Notes under the pieces: model-generated
Seen by the model: the letters and a program-made list of their open reading frames with translations, nothing else
What the model was told of the DNA's origin: nothing
Databases searched by the model: none
Program-made: the position numbers and the translations under genes
Assembly: GCF_014925385.1 (NCBI RefSeq)
Contig: NZ_JACSDK010000003.1
Span: 248,001-312,000 of the forward strand
Direction: 5' to 3'
Source: Pelagibius marinus
Lineage (GTDB): Bacteria > Pseudomonadota > Alphaproteobacteria > Kiloniellales > Kiloniellaceae
Length of the DNA: 64,000 nucleotides
In this document: positions 55,519 to 64,000 of the stretch, piece after piece
Position numbering within the stretch: the stretch's first letter is position 1
Layout of the letters: each line of letters starts with the position of its first letter

Positions 55519-57003
55519 CTACTGAAAGGCGGTTTCCGTGAAGCTGCGCAGCTTGCGGGAATGCAGGCGCTCCGGCGCCATGTCGCGCAGCTTTTCCAGG
55601 GCGCGCAGGCCGATCTTCAGGTGCTGGCCGATCTGGCGCTGGTAGAAGGCCGTGGCCATGCCCGGCAGTTTCAGCTCCCCGTGCAGCGGCTTGTCGGAGA
55701 CGCAGAGCAGGGTGCCGTAGGGCACCCGGAAGCGGAAGCCGTTGGCGGCGATGGTGGCGCTTTCCATGTCCAGGGCGATGGCGCGCGACTGGGAGAAGCG
55801 CTGCACCGGTTCGCGGTGGTCGCGCAGTTCCCAGTTGCGGTTGTCGATGGTCGCCACCGTGCCGGTGCGCATGATCGATTTCAGCTCGTAGCCTTCCAGG
55901 CCGGTCACTTCCTCCACCGCCTCCTCAAGGGCGACCTGCACCTCGGCAAGGGGCGGGATCGGCACCCAGGTCGGCAGGTCGGCGTCCAGGACGTGGTCCT
56001 CGCGCACGTAGCCGTGGGCCAGCACGTAGTCGCCCAGCGCCTGGGTGTTCCTCAGGCCGGCGCAGTGGCCCAGCATCAGCCAGGCGTGCGGGCGCAGCAC
56101 GGCGATGTGGTCGGTGATGGTCTTGGCGTTGGAGGGGCCGACACCGATGTTCACCATGGTGATGCCGCTGTGGTTCGGCCCCTTCAGGTGATAGGCCGGC
56201 ATCTGCGGCAGGCGCTCCGGGCGCGGGCCGCCGGTGGCGGAGGTCGCGCCGCGCGCCGTGACCAGGTTGCCGGGCTCGACGAAGGCCTCGTAGTCGTTGT
56301 CGTCCTTCGTCAGGCAGTCGCGCGCCAGGTCGCGAAAGGCGTCGATGTAGAACTGGTAGTTGGTGAAGATGACGAAGTTCTGGAAGTGCTCCGGCGCCGT
56401 CGCCGTGTAGTGGGACAGGCGGTGCAGGGAATAGTCGACGCGCGGCGCCGTGAAGGGCGCCAGCGGCAGCGGCTTGCCGGGCTTGGGCTCGAAGGTGCCG
56501 TTGACGATGGCGTCGTCGGTAACGGCCAGGTCCGGCACGTCGAAGAGGTCGCGTAAGGGCTGGGCCAGCTGCTCCACCAGGGCGCCTTCCACGTGCATGC
56601 CGTCGGGAAAGGCGAAGTGCAGCGGGATCGGCGTCTGCGAGGGGCCGACCACCAGTGGCACCTCGTGGCTCTTCAGCAAGAGGCCCAGCTGCTGGCTCAG
56701 GTAGTCGCGGAACAGGTCCGGGCGGGTGATGGTCGCCGCGTAGTGGCCCGGCATCGGCACGTGTCCGTAGGAAAGACGCGAGTCGATGTGGGCGAAGCTG
56801 GTGGTGGTGATGGCGACCTGCGGATAGAAGGCGCGCAGGCGCCGCGGCGCCGCCTTGCCGGCCAGCAGGCCGTCGAAGCCGCGGCAGAGGAAGTCCGTCG
56901 CCTGGCTGTAGAGCTCGATCAGCCGCTCCACCGCCGCTTCCGGGTCGGTGAAGGCTTCCGGCGCGCCGGCGTCGGGGGTTTCGGTCTTGGGCAATTCGGT
57001 CAT
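55519..57003 (-). CDS. amn: AMP nucleosidase
   Basis: A 494-residue enzyme matching bacterial Amn (about 484 residues). The N-terminal AMP nucleosidase domain (DPEAAVERLIELYSQATDFLCRGFDGLLAGK) is followed by the PNP-like catalytic domain: GITMVNIGVGPSNAKTITDH, HAWLMLGHCAGLRNTQALGDYVLAHGYVRED, and LDMESATIAANGFRFRVPYGTLLCVSDKPLHGE (nucleoside binding). It splits AMP into adenine and ribose 5-phosphate, supplying bases to the purine pathway. A 12-base tandem repeat lies just upstream of the start. Confidence 0.95.
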   Translation of the reverse strand: MTELPKTETPDAGAPEAFTDPEAAVERLIELYSQATDFLCRGFDGLLAGKAAPRRLRAFYPQVAITTTSFAHIDSRLSYGHVPMPGHYAATITRPDLFRDYLSQQLGLLLKSHEVPLVVGPSQTPIPLHFAFPDGMHVEGALVEQLAQPLRDLFDVPDLAVTDDAIVNGTFEPKPGKPLPLAPFTAPRVDYSLHRLSHYTATAPEHFQNFVIFTNYQFYIDAFRDLARDCLTKDDNDYEAFVEPGNLVTARGATSATGGPRPERLPQMPAYHLKGPNHSGITMVNIGVGPSNAKTITDHIAVLRPHAWLMLGHCAGLRNTQALGDYVLAHGYVREDHVLDADLPTWVPIPPLAEVQVALEEAVEEVTGLEGYELKSIMRTGTVATIDNRNWELRDHREPVQRFSQSRAIALDMESATIAANGFRFRVPYGTLLCVSDKPLHGELKLPGMATAFYQRQIGQHLKIGLRALEKLRDMAPERLHSRKLRSFTETAFQ

Positions 57004-57035
57004 GTCAGGGCGGAGCCTAGACCATTTGCCCCAGA

Positions 57036-57083
57036 CTCGCTATCGACCTCGCTATCGACCTCGCTATCGACCTCGCTATCGAC
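57036..57083. repeat. Four 12-base tandem repeats
   Basis: CTCGCTATCGAC is repeated four times exactly (57036-57083), in the 111-base space between the amn start (minus, 57003) and the NUDIX start (plus, 57115). It divides the shared promoter region. Perfect copies suggest recent slippage or a repeated protein-binding site. Confidence 0.95.
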
Positions 57084-57114
57084 CTTCGCGGCCCCCTTGT
57101 GGCAGCTTTGCGGC

Positions 57115-57537
57115 ATGGAGAGCGAAGCTTTCATGGGGGCCAAGATCGCCCTGGTCTGCGGCGCGGACCTCGTCGCCTATAAGCGCGACGATATTCCCGC
57201 GATCCCCTGGCCGGGGCTCTGGGACCTGCCGGGCGGTGGGCGCGAGGGCGCCGAAACGCCGGCCGACTGCGCCCTGCGCGAGGTCGAGGAGGAGTTCGGC
57301 CTGGCCCTGGCGCCGGGGCGGGTCCACTGGTGCCGCCGCTACCCCGCTATGCTGGACCCGCAGCGCAGCAGCTACTTCCTGGCCGCGGAGATCGCCGCGG
57401 CGGAGGTCGCCGCCATCCGCTTCGGCGCGGAGGGACAGTACTGGCGAATGATGCCCATCGAGGACTTCCTGGTCCTGCCGGATGCGATTTCCCAGCTGCA
57501 GCGGCGCCTCTCCGACTACCTCTCCGGGCGCAGGTAG
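57115..57537 (+). CDS. NUDIX hydrolase
   Basis: A 140-residue NUDIX protein. The Nudix box [24 protein letters not shown] fits GX5EX7REUXEEXGU with all metal-binding Glu residues. It would hydrolyse a nucleoside diphosphate derivative; the target is unknown. I chose ATG 57115; the in-frame extension further upstream runs antisense to amn. It is followed 7 bases later by a DNA glycosylase gene, so the two may be cotranscribed for nucleotide/DNA damage protection. Confidence 0.87.
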   Translation: MESEAFMGAKIALVCGADLVAYKRDDIPAIPWPGLWDLPGGGREGAETPADCALREVEEEFGLALAPGRVHWCRRYPAMLDPQRSSYFLAAEIAAAEVAAIRFGAEGQYWRMMPIEDFLVLPDAISQLQRRLSDYLSGRR

Positions 57538-57544
57538 GCAGATC

Positions 57545-58483
57545 ATGCCGGAGCTGCCCGACATCACCGTCTACATCGAAGCGCTGGAAGAGCGCATTCT
57601 CCATCGGAAGCTGGAAAAGGTGCGCCTCGCCAGCCCCTTCCTGCTGCGCACGGCGGTGCCGCCGATCAAGGAGGCGGAGGGCCGGGAGGTGGTGTCCCTG
57701 CGCCGTCTGGGCAAGCGCATCGTCTTTGGCCTGGAGGGGAGCCCGCAGGGCGATCCGGCAAACAGCGAGGCAGGCGACCTCTTCCTGGTGCTGCACCTGA
57801 TGATCGCCGGGCGCCTGCACTGGAAGGAAAAGGGCGCGCCCCTGAAGGGCAAGTTTGCCCTGGCGGCCTTCGACTTCGCGGACGGCAGCCTGACGCTCAC
57901 CGAGGCCGGTTCCAAGAAGCGCGCCGCCCTGCACCTGCTACAGGGCGAAGCGGCGCTGGCGGAACACGACCCCGGGGGCCTGGAGGTTCTGGCGGCAGAG
58001 GAAACCGACTTCGCCGCGGCGCTCACCGCGCGCAACCACACGGTCAAGCGCGCGCTGACCGACCCGCGCATCTTCTCCGGCATCGGCAACGCCTATTCCG
58101 ACGAGATCCTGCACCGCGCCGGCCTGTCGCCGGTGGCCATGACGCAGAAGCTGTCGGCGGCGGAGATCGCACGCCTCTACACGGCGACGCGCGAAACCTT
58201 GCTTGATTGGGCCCAGCGCCTGCGCGACGAGGCCAAGGGAAAATTTCCGGAGAAGGTCACCGCCTTCCGCAAGGGCATGGCGGTGCACGGCCGCTATGGG
58301 GAGCCCTGCCCGGTCTGCGGCACCAGGGTGCAGCGCATCCGCCACGCCGACAACGAGACCAACTACTGCCCGCGCTGCCAGACCGGCGGCAAGCTGCTGG
58401 CCGACCGCGGGCTCTCGGCGCTGCTGAAGAAGGACTGGCCGAAGTCCATCGAGGAGCTGGAGGCGCTGCGCGGGGAGGGGTGA
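57545..58483 (+). CDS. Fpg/Nei-family DNA glycosylase
   Basis: A 312-residue glycosylase/AP lyase. The N-terminus [10 protein letters not shown] has the catalytic Pro and Glu of the family (Fpg has PELPEV). [10 protein letters not shown] carries the Lys region, [18 protein letters not shown] is the H2TH helix, and the C-terminal zinc finger is [24 protein letters not shown]. It removes oxidised bases from DNA. Longer than Fpg (269), mainly through inserts around residues 75-95. It ends 14 bases before the convergent kinase. Confidence 0.9.
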   Translation: MPELPDITVYIEALEERILHRKLEKVRLASPFLLRTAVPPIKEAEGREVVSLRRLGKRIVFGLEGSPQGDPANSEAGDLFLVLHLMIAGRLHWKEKGAPLKGKFALAAFDFADGSLTLTEAGSKKRAALHLLQGEAALAEHDPGGLEVLAAEETDFAAALTARNHTVKRALTDPRIFSGIGNAYSDEILHRAGLSPVAMTQKLSAAEIARLYTATRETLLDWAQRLRDEAKGKFPEKVTAFRKGMAVHGRYGEPCPVCGTRVQRIRHADNETNYCPRCQTGGKLLADRGLSALLKKDWPKSIEELEALRGEG

Positions 58484-58497
58484 GCTCGAGGCCTTAC

Positions 58498-61206
58498 TCA
58501 GTCTTTATTCTCGGCGGTAACCTGTTCGACCAGCTCGCGGATCTGGGCAGGGAGGAAAGGTTTCTCGACGCAGGGACGGCCGGTGGACTTGAGGAAGCTG
58601 TCGGTGGTCTCGTTCAGCAGGTCGCCGGTGGCGAAGATGATGCGATCCAGCAGGTGCGGCTTCAGCGCCTTCAGGGCCTCGTAGAGGCCGGGGCCGTCCA
58701 TGTGCGGCATGCGCAGGTCGCAGATGATGACCTGGTAGTCGCGCTGCTTGAGCTGGGCGAGGGCGCTCTCGCCGCTGGCGGCGACGTCCACCGCGTGGCC
58801 CGAGGCCTCCAGGATCTCGACCAGGAAGCCGGTGATGTCCGGCTCGTCGTCGATCACCAGCACCTGGCGCCGGGCCACGGCTTCGGGTTCAGGGGCTTCT
58901 TCCTGCTGCTCCTCGCCGGGGGCCTGAGCCGTTTCGCCGGCAGGCAGCAGGACGCTGAAGACCGCGCCGCCGCCGGCGGCCTCGTCGACGGAAATGCTGC
59001 CGCCGTGGGCGCTGACCATGCCGTGGCAGACGGAGAGTCCGACGCCGGTGCCCTGGCCGACCGGCTTGGTGGTGAAGAAGGGATCGAAGATGCGCGAGCG
59101 GATGTCGTCGGGCACGCCGGGGCCGTTGTCGCGCACCGTGATGCGCACCTGCCGGCTGGCCGGCAGGTTGGAGGTGGAGATGATCAGGCGGCGCGGCAGC
59201 GGCGTGTCGAGCATGGCCTGCTGGGCGTTGATGAAGAGGTTGAGCAGGACGTGGCTCAACTGGTCTGAGTCGCCGGCCACCGTCGGCAGCTCCGGTGCCA
59301 GGTTGCAGGTCACCTCGATATCGGTGGTGCTGAGCTGGTGGGTCACCAGGTCGAGCACGTCCCTGACCAGGTCGTTGACCCGGATCGGACGGCGGTCGGC
59401 CGGGCGCTGGCGGGCCATGGAGAGGAAGGTCTTCACGATTTTCGCGCAGCGGTCGGCGGCGGTGCGCACCTTGACCGCACGATCGGCGATCTCGCCGCTG
59501 CCGGCCATGGTCTCCAGCAGGGCGGCCTGGCCGATGACCACCGAGAGCGGGTTGTTCAGCTCGTGCGAGACGCCCGCCAGCAGGGAGCCGAGCGCGCTCA
59601 GCTTCTCGTTCTGATAGGCCTTCTCGCGCTGGCGCTGCAGTTCCTGCTCGGTCTGCACCCGGTCGGTGATGTTGTTGTAGGTGGAGACAATGCAGCCGTT
59701 GGGCAGCCGTTGCTGGCGGATTTCCACCACCCGGCCATCCCCCAGCTTGCGCTGGGCGACGCCGCGCTGCGCGCTGGAAAGAACTGCCAGGCGGTGCTGC
59801 ACGAAGCCCTCGTCGCCGCCGGCTGCGGCGACCTCGGCGGGATTGTATTCACCGATTTTCAGGCCGTGGCGAATGTATTCCGAAAGATGGATGCCGGGTC
59901 GTCCCAGCTCTTCGGGCAGGCCGAAGATGTCGAGGTAGCCCTGGTTGACCAGCAGGACCGTCTGGTCCGGCGCGGTGACGGTGACGCCCTGGGCAATGTT
60001 GGCCAGCACGCCCTTCAGCTGCGAGGTGCGCTCGGCCAGGGTCTGCTCCAGGCGGCTTTCCTGGTCGCGCAGGGCGATCTCCGCCTTCTTGCGCTCGGTG
60101 ATGTCGGTGCGCACGCTGACGAAACCGCCGGAGCGGGTGTGCTGCTCCTTCACCAGGTCCCAGCGCCCGTCGGGCCAGGTGTCCTCGCGCACGTTGGAGT
60201 GCTTGTTCATGCGCTCCTGGATGAACTCGTCGACGAAGCGTTCGGGGTCGTGCAGGACGCGCGGATCGGTGATGGCGTTGTTGACGACGCTGGCTTCGAT
60301 CAGCTCGCGCATCGGCTTGCCGACGATCTCGTCCTGGCTGGGGTGGAAAGGCAGGATCTCGTGGAAGCGGCGGTTGGTGAGCACCACCCGCTGGTCCGAA
60401 TCGTAGAGGATGAAGCTGTCCGAGAGATTGTCGATGGCCTCGCGCAGCATCAGCTCCGTGCGCCGCATCTGTACCTGCTCGGTCACATCGTTCAGCGACA
60501 CCAGCACGGCGGGTTCGCCTTCCCAGATAATGCGCTTTTCCGAGGCTTCGACCCAGAAGGGCTCGCCGCTGCGCGTCAGGCAGCGCAGGATGCGCGCCGG
60601 TCCCGGCGTCTCGCCGGCCAGCAGCCGGGCATGGCGGCGCAGCGCGCGGCTGTGCATCTCGATGGGCAGGAAGGGCAGCAGGGTCGGCTCGCGCAGCAGC
60701 TCCTCGCCGCTCTCGAAGCCGACGCGCCGCGCGCAGGCCGCGTTGGCATAGAGCGGCTTGAAGTCGCGGTGGACCAGCACGCCGTTGCTGATGCCCTCCA
60801 CCAGGGCGCGGAAATCGGTCCCGCTGCCGGCCTCGGCGGACCTGCCGGGTGCCGCCGTCGCGTCCTCGCCGCCGGTGTCCTTGTCCGCCCGTTCCTTGTC
60901 GCTCTCGCGGTGGATCACCAGCCAGTGACGGTGCCGCCCGGCGCGGTCATAGAGCGGGCGCACGTCGATGGGGGACGCGCCTCGGGCATCCGGCGCGGCG
61001 CCTTCGGCTTCCTCGCAGATGTCCTCCAGGCGGCGGCCGCGCATGGCCGCGGCGTCCCAGCCGGTGGCCTCGACGAAGGCCCGGTTGGCGCCAACCATCC
61101 GCGGCTGCGCCTCCCCCGTGGCCAGCGCCAGGGGGCCATCGAGGCTGTGCAGGGCCGCGGTGGCGCGGCGGGGACTGCAGATCGCGGGGTGGACGGGTTT
61201 GGACAT
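58498..61206 (-). CDS. Hybrid PAS sensor histidine kinase with receiver domain
   Basis: A 902-residue protein. Four PAS-like segments cover roughly 25-110, 140-255, 260-380 and 395-525 (for example GIVTEQ, NITDRVQTEQELQRQREKAYQNEKL). The HisKA dimer has GSLLAGVSHELNNPLSVV (phospho-His near residue 550). HATPase has DNGPGVPDD and GTGVGLSVCHGMV. A C-terminal receiver (about 785-900, VLVIDDEPDI, ICDLRMPHMDG with phospho-Asp) closes the protein. No transmembrane helix is visible, so it is cytoplasmic. ATG 61206 was preferred to the longer frame at 61335. No adjacent regulator gene. Confidence 0.92.
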   Translation of the reverse strand: MSKPVHPAICSPRRATAALHSLDGPLALATGEAQPRMVGANRAFVEATGWDAAAMRGRRLEDICEEAEGAAPDARGASPIDVRPLYDRAGRHRHWLVIHRESDKERADKDTGGEDATAAPGRSAEAGSGTDFRALVEGISNGVLVHRDFKPLYANAACARRVGFESGEELLREPTLLPFLPIEMHSRALRRHARLLAGETPGPARILRCLTRSGEPFWVEASEKRIIWEGEPAVLVSLNDVTEQVQMRRTELMLREAIDNLSDSFILYDSDQRVVLTNRRFHEILPFHPSQDEIVGKPMRELIEASVVNNAITDPRVLHDPERFVDEFIQERMNKHSNVREDTWPDGRWDLVKEQHTRSGGFVSVRTDITERKKAEIALRDQESRLEQTLAERTSQLKGVLANIAQGVTVTAPDQTVLLVNQGYLDIFGLPEELGRPGIHLSEYIRHGLKIGEYNPAEVAAAGGDEGFVQHRLAVLSSAQRGVAQRKLGDGRVVEIRQQRLPNGCIVSTYNNITDRVQTEQELQRQREKAYQNEKLSALGSLLAGVSHELNNPLSVVIGQAALLETMAGSGEIADRAVKVRTAADRCAKIVKTFLSMARQRPADRRPIRVNDLVRDVLDLVTHQLSTTDIEVTCNLAPELPTVAGDSDQLSHVLLNLFINAQQAMLDTPLPRRLIISTSNLPASRQVRITVRDNGPGVPDDIRSRIFDPFFTTKPVGQGTGVGLSVCHGMVSAHGGSISVDEAAGGGAVFSVLLPAGETAQAPGEEQQEEAPEPEAVARRQVLVIDDEPDITGFLVEILEASGHAVDVAASGESALAQLKQRDYQVIICDLRMPHMDGPGLYEALKALKPHLLDRIIFATGDLLNETTDSFLKSTGRPCVEKPFLPAQIRELVEQVTAENKD

Positions 61207-61607
61207 CACAGAGACCTGACTGGACCAGCAAGCTAGGGGCACCGCTTCCCGGCGCGGGTCCGCGAGCTTAGCAGGCGCGGACGCGGTGCCGGAAGCGGCA
61301 GGCAAGACCCTGCAGCGAAAATGTTTCAGTCTCATGTGACGGGCGCGGGGAATTGGTTTCGATTGTTCTCAACCCGCACCTACGCGGGAAACAGCGGCAG
61401 GGATGCAAAAAAATGGGGCCCCGCCGGCGCCGCCTGGCGGCCCGGGCCAGGCCCCCCGGCGGCGCCCGGGATCCCCCGGAATTCCAGCAGAAGTCTCCCG
61501 ATTTGCCTGCAGTGTGACTTTCCTCACAGAGCGCCGCGCGGGCCTCGGGCAAGGTCTCGACCCTGAAACCGTGCCAAAGGGCGAAGGCCCATTTAAGGGG
61601 GAGTACC
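61207..61607. other. Spacer between divergent kinase and TPR genes
   Basis: A 401-base region without a convincing gene. It has a very GC-rich block (61411-61490; alternating GGGGCC/GGCGGC, able to form hairpins) preceded by seven A residues near 61407, and the CRP-like site at 61513-61528. A 113-codon minus-strand frame here has unlike codon usage and no known motif. Promoters for both genes must lie here. Confidence 0.5.
61513..61528. promoter_or_regulatory. Candidate CRP-type binding site
   Basis: TGTGA CTTTCC TCACA is a perfect TGTGA-N6-TCACA palindrome, the core consensus of CRP sites. It lies 80 bases upstream of the TPR start at 61608. The window also encodes two cyclases and a cyclic-nucleotide-binding antiporter. 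CRP-family regulators of this genus may have different consensus, so the assignment is tentative. Confidence 0.45.
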
Positions 61608-63191
61608 ATGGCTGGCCAGCAAGAGAATGCACCGCAGAACGCCGTGCGGGAGAGCGGACTTCGGCTGTCACGTCACATTCCTTGTGACTTTTTTCCTACA
61701 GACCTGCCGGCCGATGGCCGCGCGCGGCGCATGATCGAGATTGACCCCCTGGCCCTCGTTCCGGTCGCCAACAGCGCCGTGGGATCCCCTGTTTGTGCCG
61801 AAGCGGCGGCCCTGCCGCGCGAGCTGCTGTTCGATTCCCTCGGCGAGAAGCTGAGCGTCCCGGCCGCCGTGACGGCGGCGAGCGAGGAGACGCCACGGCC
61901 GCGCGACGGCAGTGACAGTTTCGAGCGAGCCCTGGCGCGCGCCGAGGCCGGCGACCACCAGGGCGCGGTGGCGGAATTCTCCGCCGCCCTGGCCTGCGAC
62001 TCCCGCAACGGCCTCTACTATCTGGAGCGCGCCTACAGCTACCGCTGCCTCGGCTACACCTACCTCGCCATCGACGACTTCGAGCGCGCCGGCATCCATG
62101 GCGCCGGCTGGGCGGCGGCTCATAACGGCATGGGCATGGTGCGCCGGGAGAAGGGCGACCTGACCGGGGCGCTCTGCGACTTCGAGAACGCCATCCACCA
62201 CGACGCGGGCTTTGCCGCGGCCTATTCCAACCGCGGGCTCTGCCACCTGGACCGCTACGACGACCTGAAAGCGGTGGCCGACTTCACCCGCGCCCTCGAC
62301 CTGGGCGGCGAGCAGGTGGTGACGCTGTTTCACCGCGCCGCTGCCTACTATCGTCTGAAGCGCTACGCCGAGGCCGAGGCCGACCTGACCCGCGCCGTGG
62401 GCTTCGCGCCGGATGAGCCCTCGATCCTCAACCGGCGCGGCATCACGCGCGAGGCTCAGGGCAAGCTGACCGAGGCGCTGGAGGACTTCGATCGTACCAT
62501 CGCCGCCGATCCGACCTTCGCCCCGGTCTACGCCAACCGGGCCCGCCTGCTGCAACGCCTGGAGGACTATCGCGGCGCCATCGAGGACTTCACCCGCGAG
62601 CTGGAGTTCGACCCGGGGTCCTGGCAGGCCCACGCCCGCCGCGGCCAGTGCTACAGCAAGCTGGGCCAGCTGCGCTACGCGGTGATCGACTTCAACGCGG
62701 CGCTGACCCGCGGCGAAGGGCGGGCCTCGCTGTTTCTGGAGCGGGCCCGCTGCTACGGCGAGATCAAGAACTACGCCAAGGCCATCGGCGACTGCGACCA
62801 GGCTCTGCAGCTGTCGCCGAACTGCGCGCGCGCTTACGCCGAGCGGGCCTCTTGGCGTGAGCGGCTGCGCGACCGGGCAGGCGCTTTGGCGGATCTGAAC
62901 CGCGCCGTTGAGCTGGAGCCCGGCAACGGCAGCTATTTCCAGAAGCGCGGGCGTTTCCTGCTGCGCCAGGAGCGCTTCGAGGCGGCGCTGCCGGATTTCG
63001 AGCACGACGTGACGCTCAATCCGACCGAGCCCTGGGCCTACATGGGCCGCGGCGACTGCCGCGCGCGCATGGGCAATGGCCTGGGCGCGGCCGAGGACTA
63101 CCGCCGCGCCGCCTCCCTCTTCAGCGAGCTGGGCGAGACCGATTCCCGGGGCACCGCCCTCCGGCGGATGGAGCAGGCCCTGGTTGCCTGA
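61608..63191 (+). CDS. TPR-repeat protein
   Basis: A 527-residue protein. Residues 1-100 are low-complexity. From about 100 to 525 there are about twelve TPR-like units (for example ALARAEAGDHQGAVAEFSAAL, AIHHDAGFAAAYSNRGLCHLD, LDRTIAADPTFAPVYANRARL). The helices form a protein-binding superhelix. SD AGGGGGAG precedes ATG 61608. At 61672-61694, inside the first 30 codons, a hairpin GTCACA/TGTGAC is followed by six T, which looks like an attenuator; a second ATG is at 61731. No signal peptide. It is divergent from the hybrid kinase. Confidence 0.87.
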   Translation: MAGQQENAPQNAVRESGLRLSRHIPCDFFPTDLPADGRARRMIEIDPLALVPVANSAVGSPVCAEAAALPRELLFDSLGEKLSVPAAVTAASEETPRPRDGSDSFERALARAEAGDHQGAVAEFSAALACDSRNGLYYLERAYSYRCLGYTYLAIDDFERAGIHGAGWAAAHNGMGMVRREKGDLTGALCDFENAIHHDAGFAAAYSNRGLCHLDRYDDLKAVADFTRALDLGGEQVVTLFHRAAAYYRLKRYAEAEADLTRAVGFAPDEPSILNRRGITREAQGKLTEALEDFDRTIAADPTFAPVYANRARLLQRLEDYRGAIEDFTRELEFDPGSWQAHARRGQCYSKLGQLRYAVIDFNAALTRGEGRASLFLERARCYGEIKNYAKAIGDCDQALQLSPNCARAYAERASWRERLRDRAGALADLNRAVELEPGNGSYFQKRGRFLLRQERFEAALPDFEHDVTLNPTEPWAYMGRGDCRARMGNGLGAAEDYRRAASLFSELGETDSRGTALRRMEQALVA

Positions 63192-63559
63192 CGAGGTCGC
63201 GTGAGGCGCGTGCCCTCAAGGGGCGCCTGCAACTTCTCACGCGAGCAAAAAGTTGCGGATGTACACAGGGGAGCCCCAGGGCTCCCCTTTTTTCCGGCCT
63301 CGGGAAACAATCAATACACTTTGCCCCGTGGCGCGAAAACAGGCTGAAACATTCGTCTGCCAGTTTGTCCATGGCGTGCGGTGCTGGGGCCGGGGCTCGG
63401 TCGGCATCAAGCTCCCGCGGCGGTTCATGCGGCGACTCCGTCGCAGAAGCTTGAGGCAGTGGCCTCTGGTTCCGGTAACCCGCACTGCACGCACCCCATC
63501 CAACTCAGTCCATCCACCAGTGTGCCGTTCCACGCCGACATGAAGGCAAGTAGCGAGCC
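63192..63559 (+). other. Spacer before the last gene
   Basis: A 368-base region holding the terminator of the TPR gene (63267-63293). The rest, to 63559, is moderately GC-rich without a plausible gene and with no clear promoter hexamers. Inverted-repeat structure was not seen beyond the terminator. Confidence 0.5.
63267..63293 (+). terminator. Rho-independent terminator after the TPR gene
   Basis: Stem AGGGGAGCCC / GGGCTCCCCT with a minimal loop is followed by six T. It lies 76 bases past the TPR stop. Confidence 0.88.
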
Positions 63560-64000
63560 ATGACCGAAAAATCGAAGAAGTGTAAGAAACAGCAGGACGC
63601 TGCAGCGAAGCTGACGCTGCGCCGCGCCACGCCGGCGGACATCCCCGCCATCGACGCGATGCACTTCCTGTCCGTGCATGGCCTCGGTTCGGCCGACTAC
63701 AGCCCGGCCGAACTGGAAGCCTTCATCACCCACGGCACCTACGACCAGTCGATGGTCTATGGCGGCACCTATTATCTGATCGAGGACCGCGGCCAGGTCG
63801 TCGCCAGCGGTGGCTGGGCGCAGCACTTGCCGGTCTCGGAGGCCGCCGGCGCCGGCATCGACGAACAGACCTCGATCCTCTCGGCGACCTCGGCGAAGAT
63901 CCGTTCCGTCTTCGTGCATCCCAAGTACGCCCGCCGCGGCCTGGGCTCGCGGCTGGTGCACCACGCGGAGGAAGAGGCGCAGGCCGCCGGCTTCCGCCTG
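63560..64000 (+). CDS. GNAT-family acetyltransferase, C-terminus off the window
   Basis: The reading frame starts ATG 63560 and is open to the right edge (147 codons). After a Lys-rich leader (MTEKSKKCKKQQ) the product has RRATPADIPAIDAMHFLSVHGLG and a motif A, IRSVFVHPKYARRGLGSRLVHHAEEEAQAAG, with the acetyl-CoA loop. The C-terminal motif B is missing because of the edge. Substrate is unknown. Confidence 0.85.
   Translation, partial: MTEKSKKCKKQQDAAAKLTLRRATPADIPAIDAMHFLSVHGLGSADYSPAELEAFITHGTYDQSMVYGGTYYLIEDRGQVVASGGWAQHLPVSEAAGAGIDEQTSILSATSAKIRSVFVHPKYARRGLGSRLVHHAEEEAQAAGFRL

Noticed and set aside
56593-57114. In-frame extension of the NUDIX gene through the 12-base repeats
   Set aside because: It would run antisense into amn and has no NUDIX similarity before ATG 57115.
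59338-61236. 632-residue plus-strand frame opposite the hybrid kinase
   Set aside because: Shadow frame; the minus-strand gene has H, N, G boxes and a receiver domain.
61268-61609. 113-residue minus-strand frame and a possible minus-strand terminator (GC hairpin followed by T run near 61400)
   Set aside because: No motif, atypical composition and only an imperfect stem; could be a small RNA end but not supported.

Overview
This is a GC-rich, gene-dense chromosomal window (low GC only in a few short spacers). It looks like an alphaproteobacterium, probably a marine or soil Rhodospirillales-type lineage. The reasons are the periplasmic-binding-protein transporter style, the PuuD-type membrane urate hydroxylase, two class III cyclases, PAS_5 proteins, and intergenic palindromes of the type common in alphaproteobacteria. 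The taxonomic call is inference. No rRNA, tRNA, CRISPR array, transposase or phage gene was seen.

Layout. 1-3.1 kb: a gamma-glutamyltransferase that runs off the left edge, a small membrane-anchored unknown protein and a methyltransferase. 3.1-8.4 kb: a LacI-controlled sugar ABC system with a divergent NAD-dependent epimerase and the binding protein. 8.6-9.8 kb: a membrane class III cyclase. 9.8-23 kb: the core purine/ureide catabolic region. One arm (minus strand) is puuE-uraD-allantoate amidohydrolase-M20 hydrolase, with translationally coupled overlaps. The divergent arm (plus strand) is uraH-xdhA-xdhB followed by a BMP-type nucleoside/purine ABC transporter. 23-29 kb: DUF2167, DUF899, a duplicated MOSC pair flanking a small ABM-like protein, an orphan flavin-dependent halogenase and an apparent MFS remnant. 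29.2-32.8 kb: a zinc-ribbon protein, a zinc-ribbon Ser/Thr kinase, a second cyclase and an alpha/beta hydrolase. 32.8-36.7 kb: LysR regulator, puuD and guanine deaminase, which complete guanine to allantoate with the genes at 9.8-18 kb. 36.7-43.9 kb: a PotABCD-like transporter operon with an Asp/Glu/hydantoin racemase and a GNAT enzyme, next to a divergent GntR/FCD regulator. 43.9-49.2 kb: membrane proteins, a retropepsin-like protease, a Met/Gly-rich exported protein with a SHOCT partner, and a Na+/H+ antiporter carrying a cyclic-nucleotide-binding domain. 49.2-53.4 kb: two PAS_5 proteins, then a periplasmic protein and a chemoreceptor in tandem. 53.6-64 kb: GNAT, AraD1/GguC-like protein, AMP nucleosidase, NUDIX hydrolase, Fpg/Nei glycosylase, a hybrid histidine kinase, a TPR protein and a partial GNAT.

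How it fits together. The dominant theme is purine salvage and breakdown. AMP nucleosidase and guanine deaminase feed bases to xanthine dehydrogenase. PuuD oxidises urate, UraH and UraD make S-allantoin, PuuE opens it and the amidohydrolase attacks allantoate. The BMP transporter probably imports nucleosides or bases. No xdhC and no ureidoglycolate lyase were seen in the window. A second theme is cyclic nucleotide signalling: two cyclases, one cNMP-binding antiporter, and a perfect TGTGA-N6-TCACA site upstream of the TPR gene.
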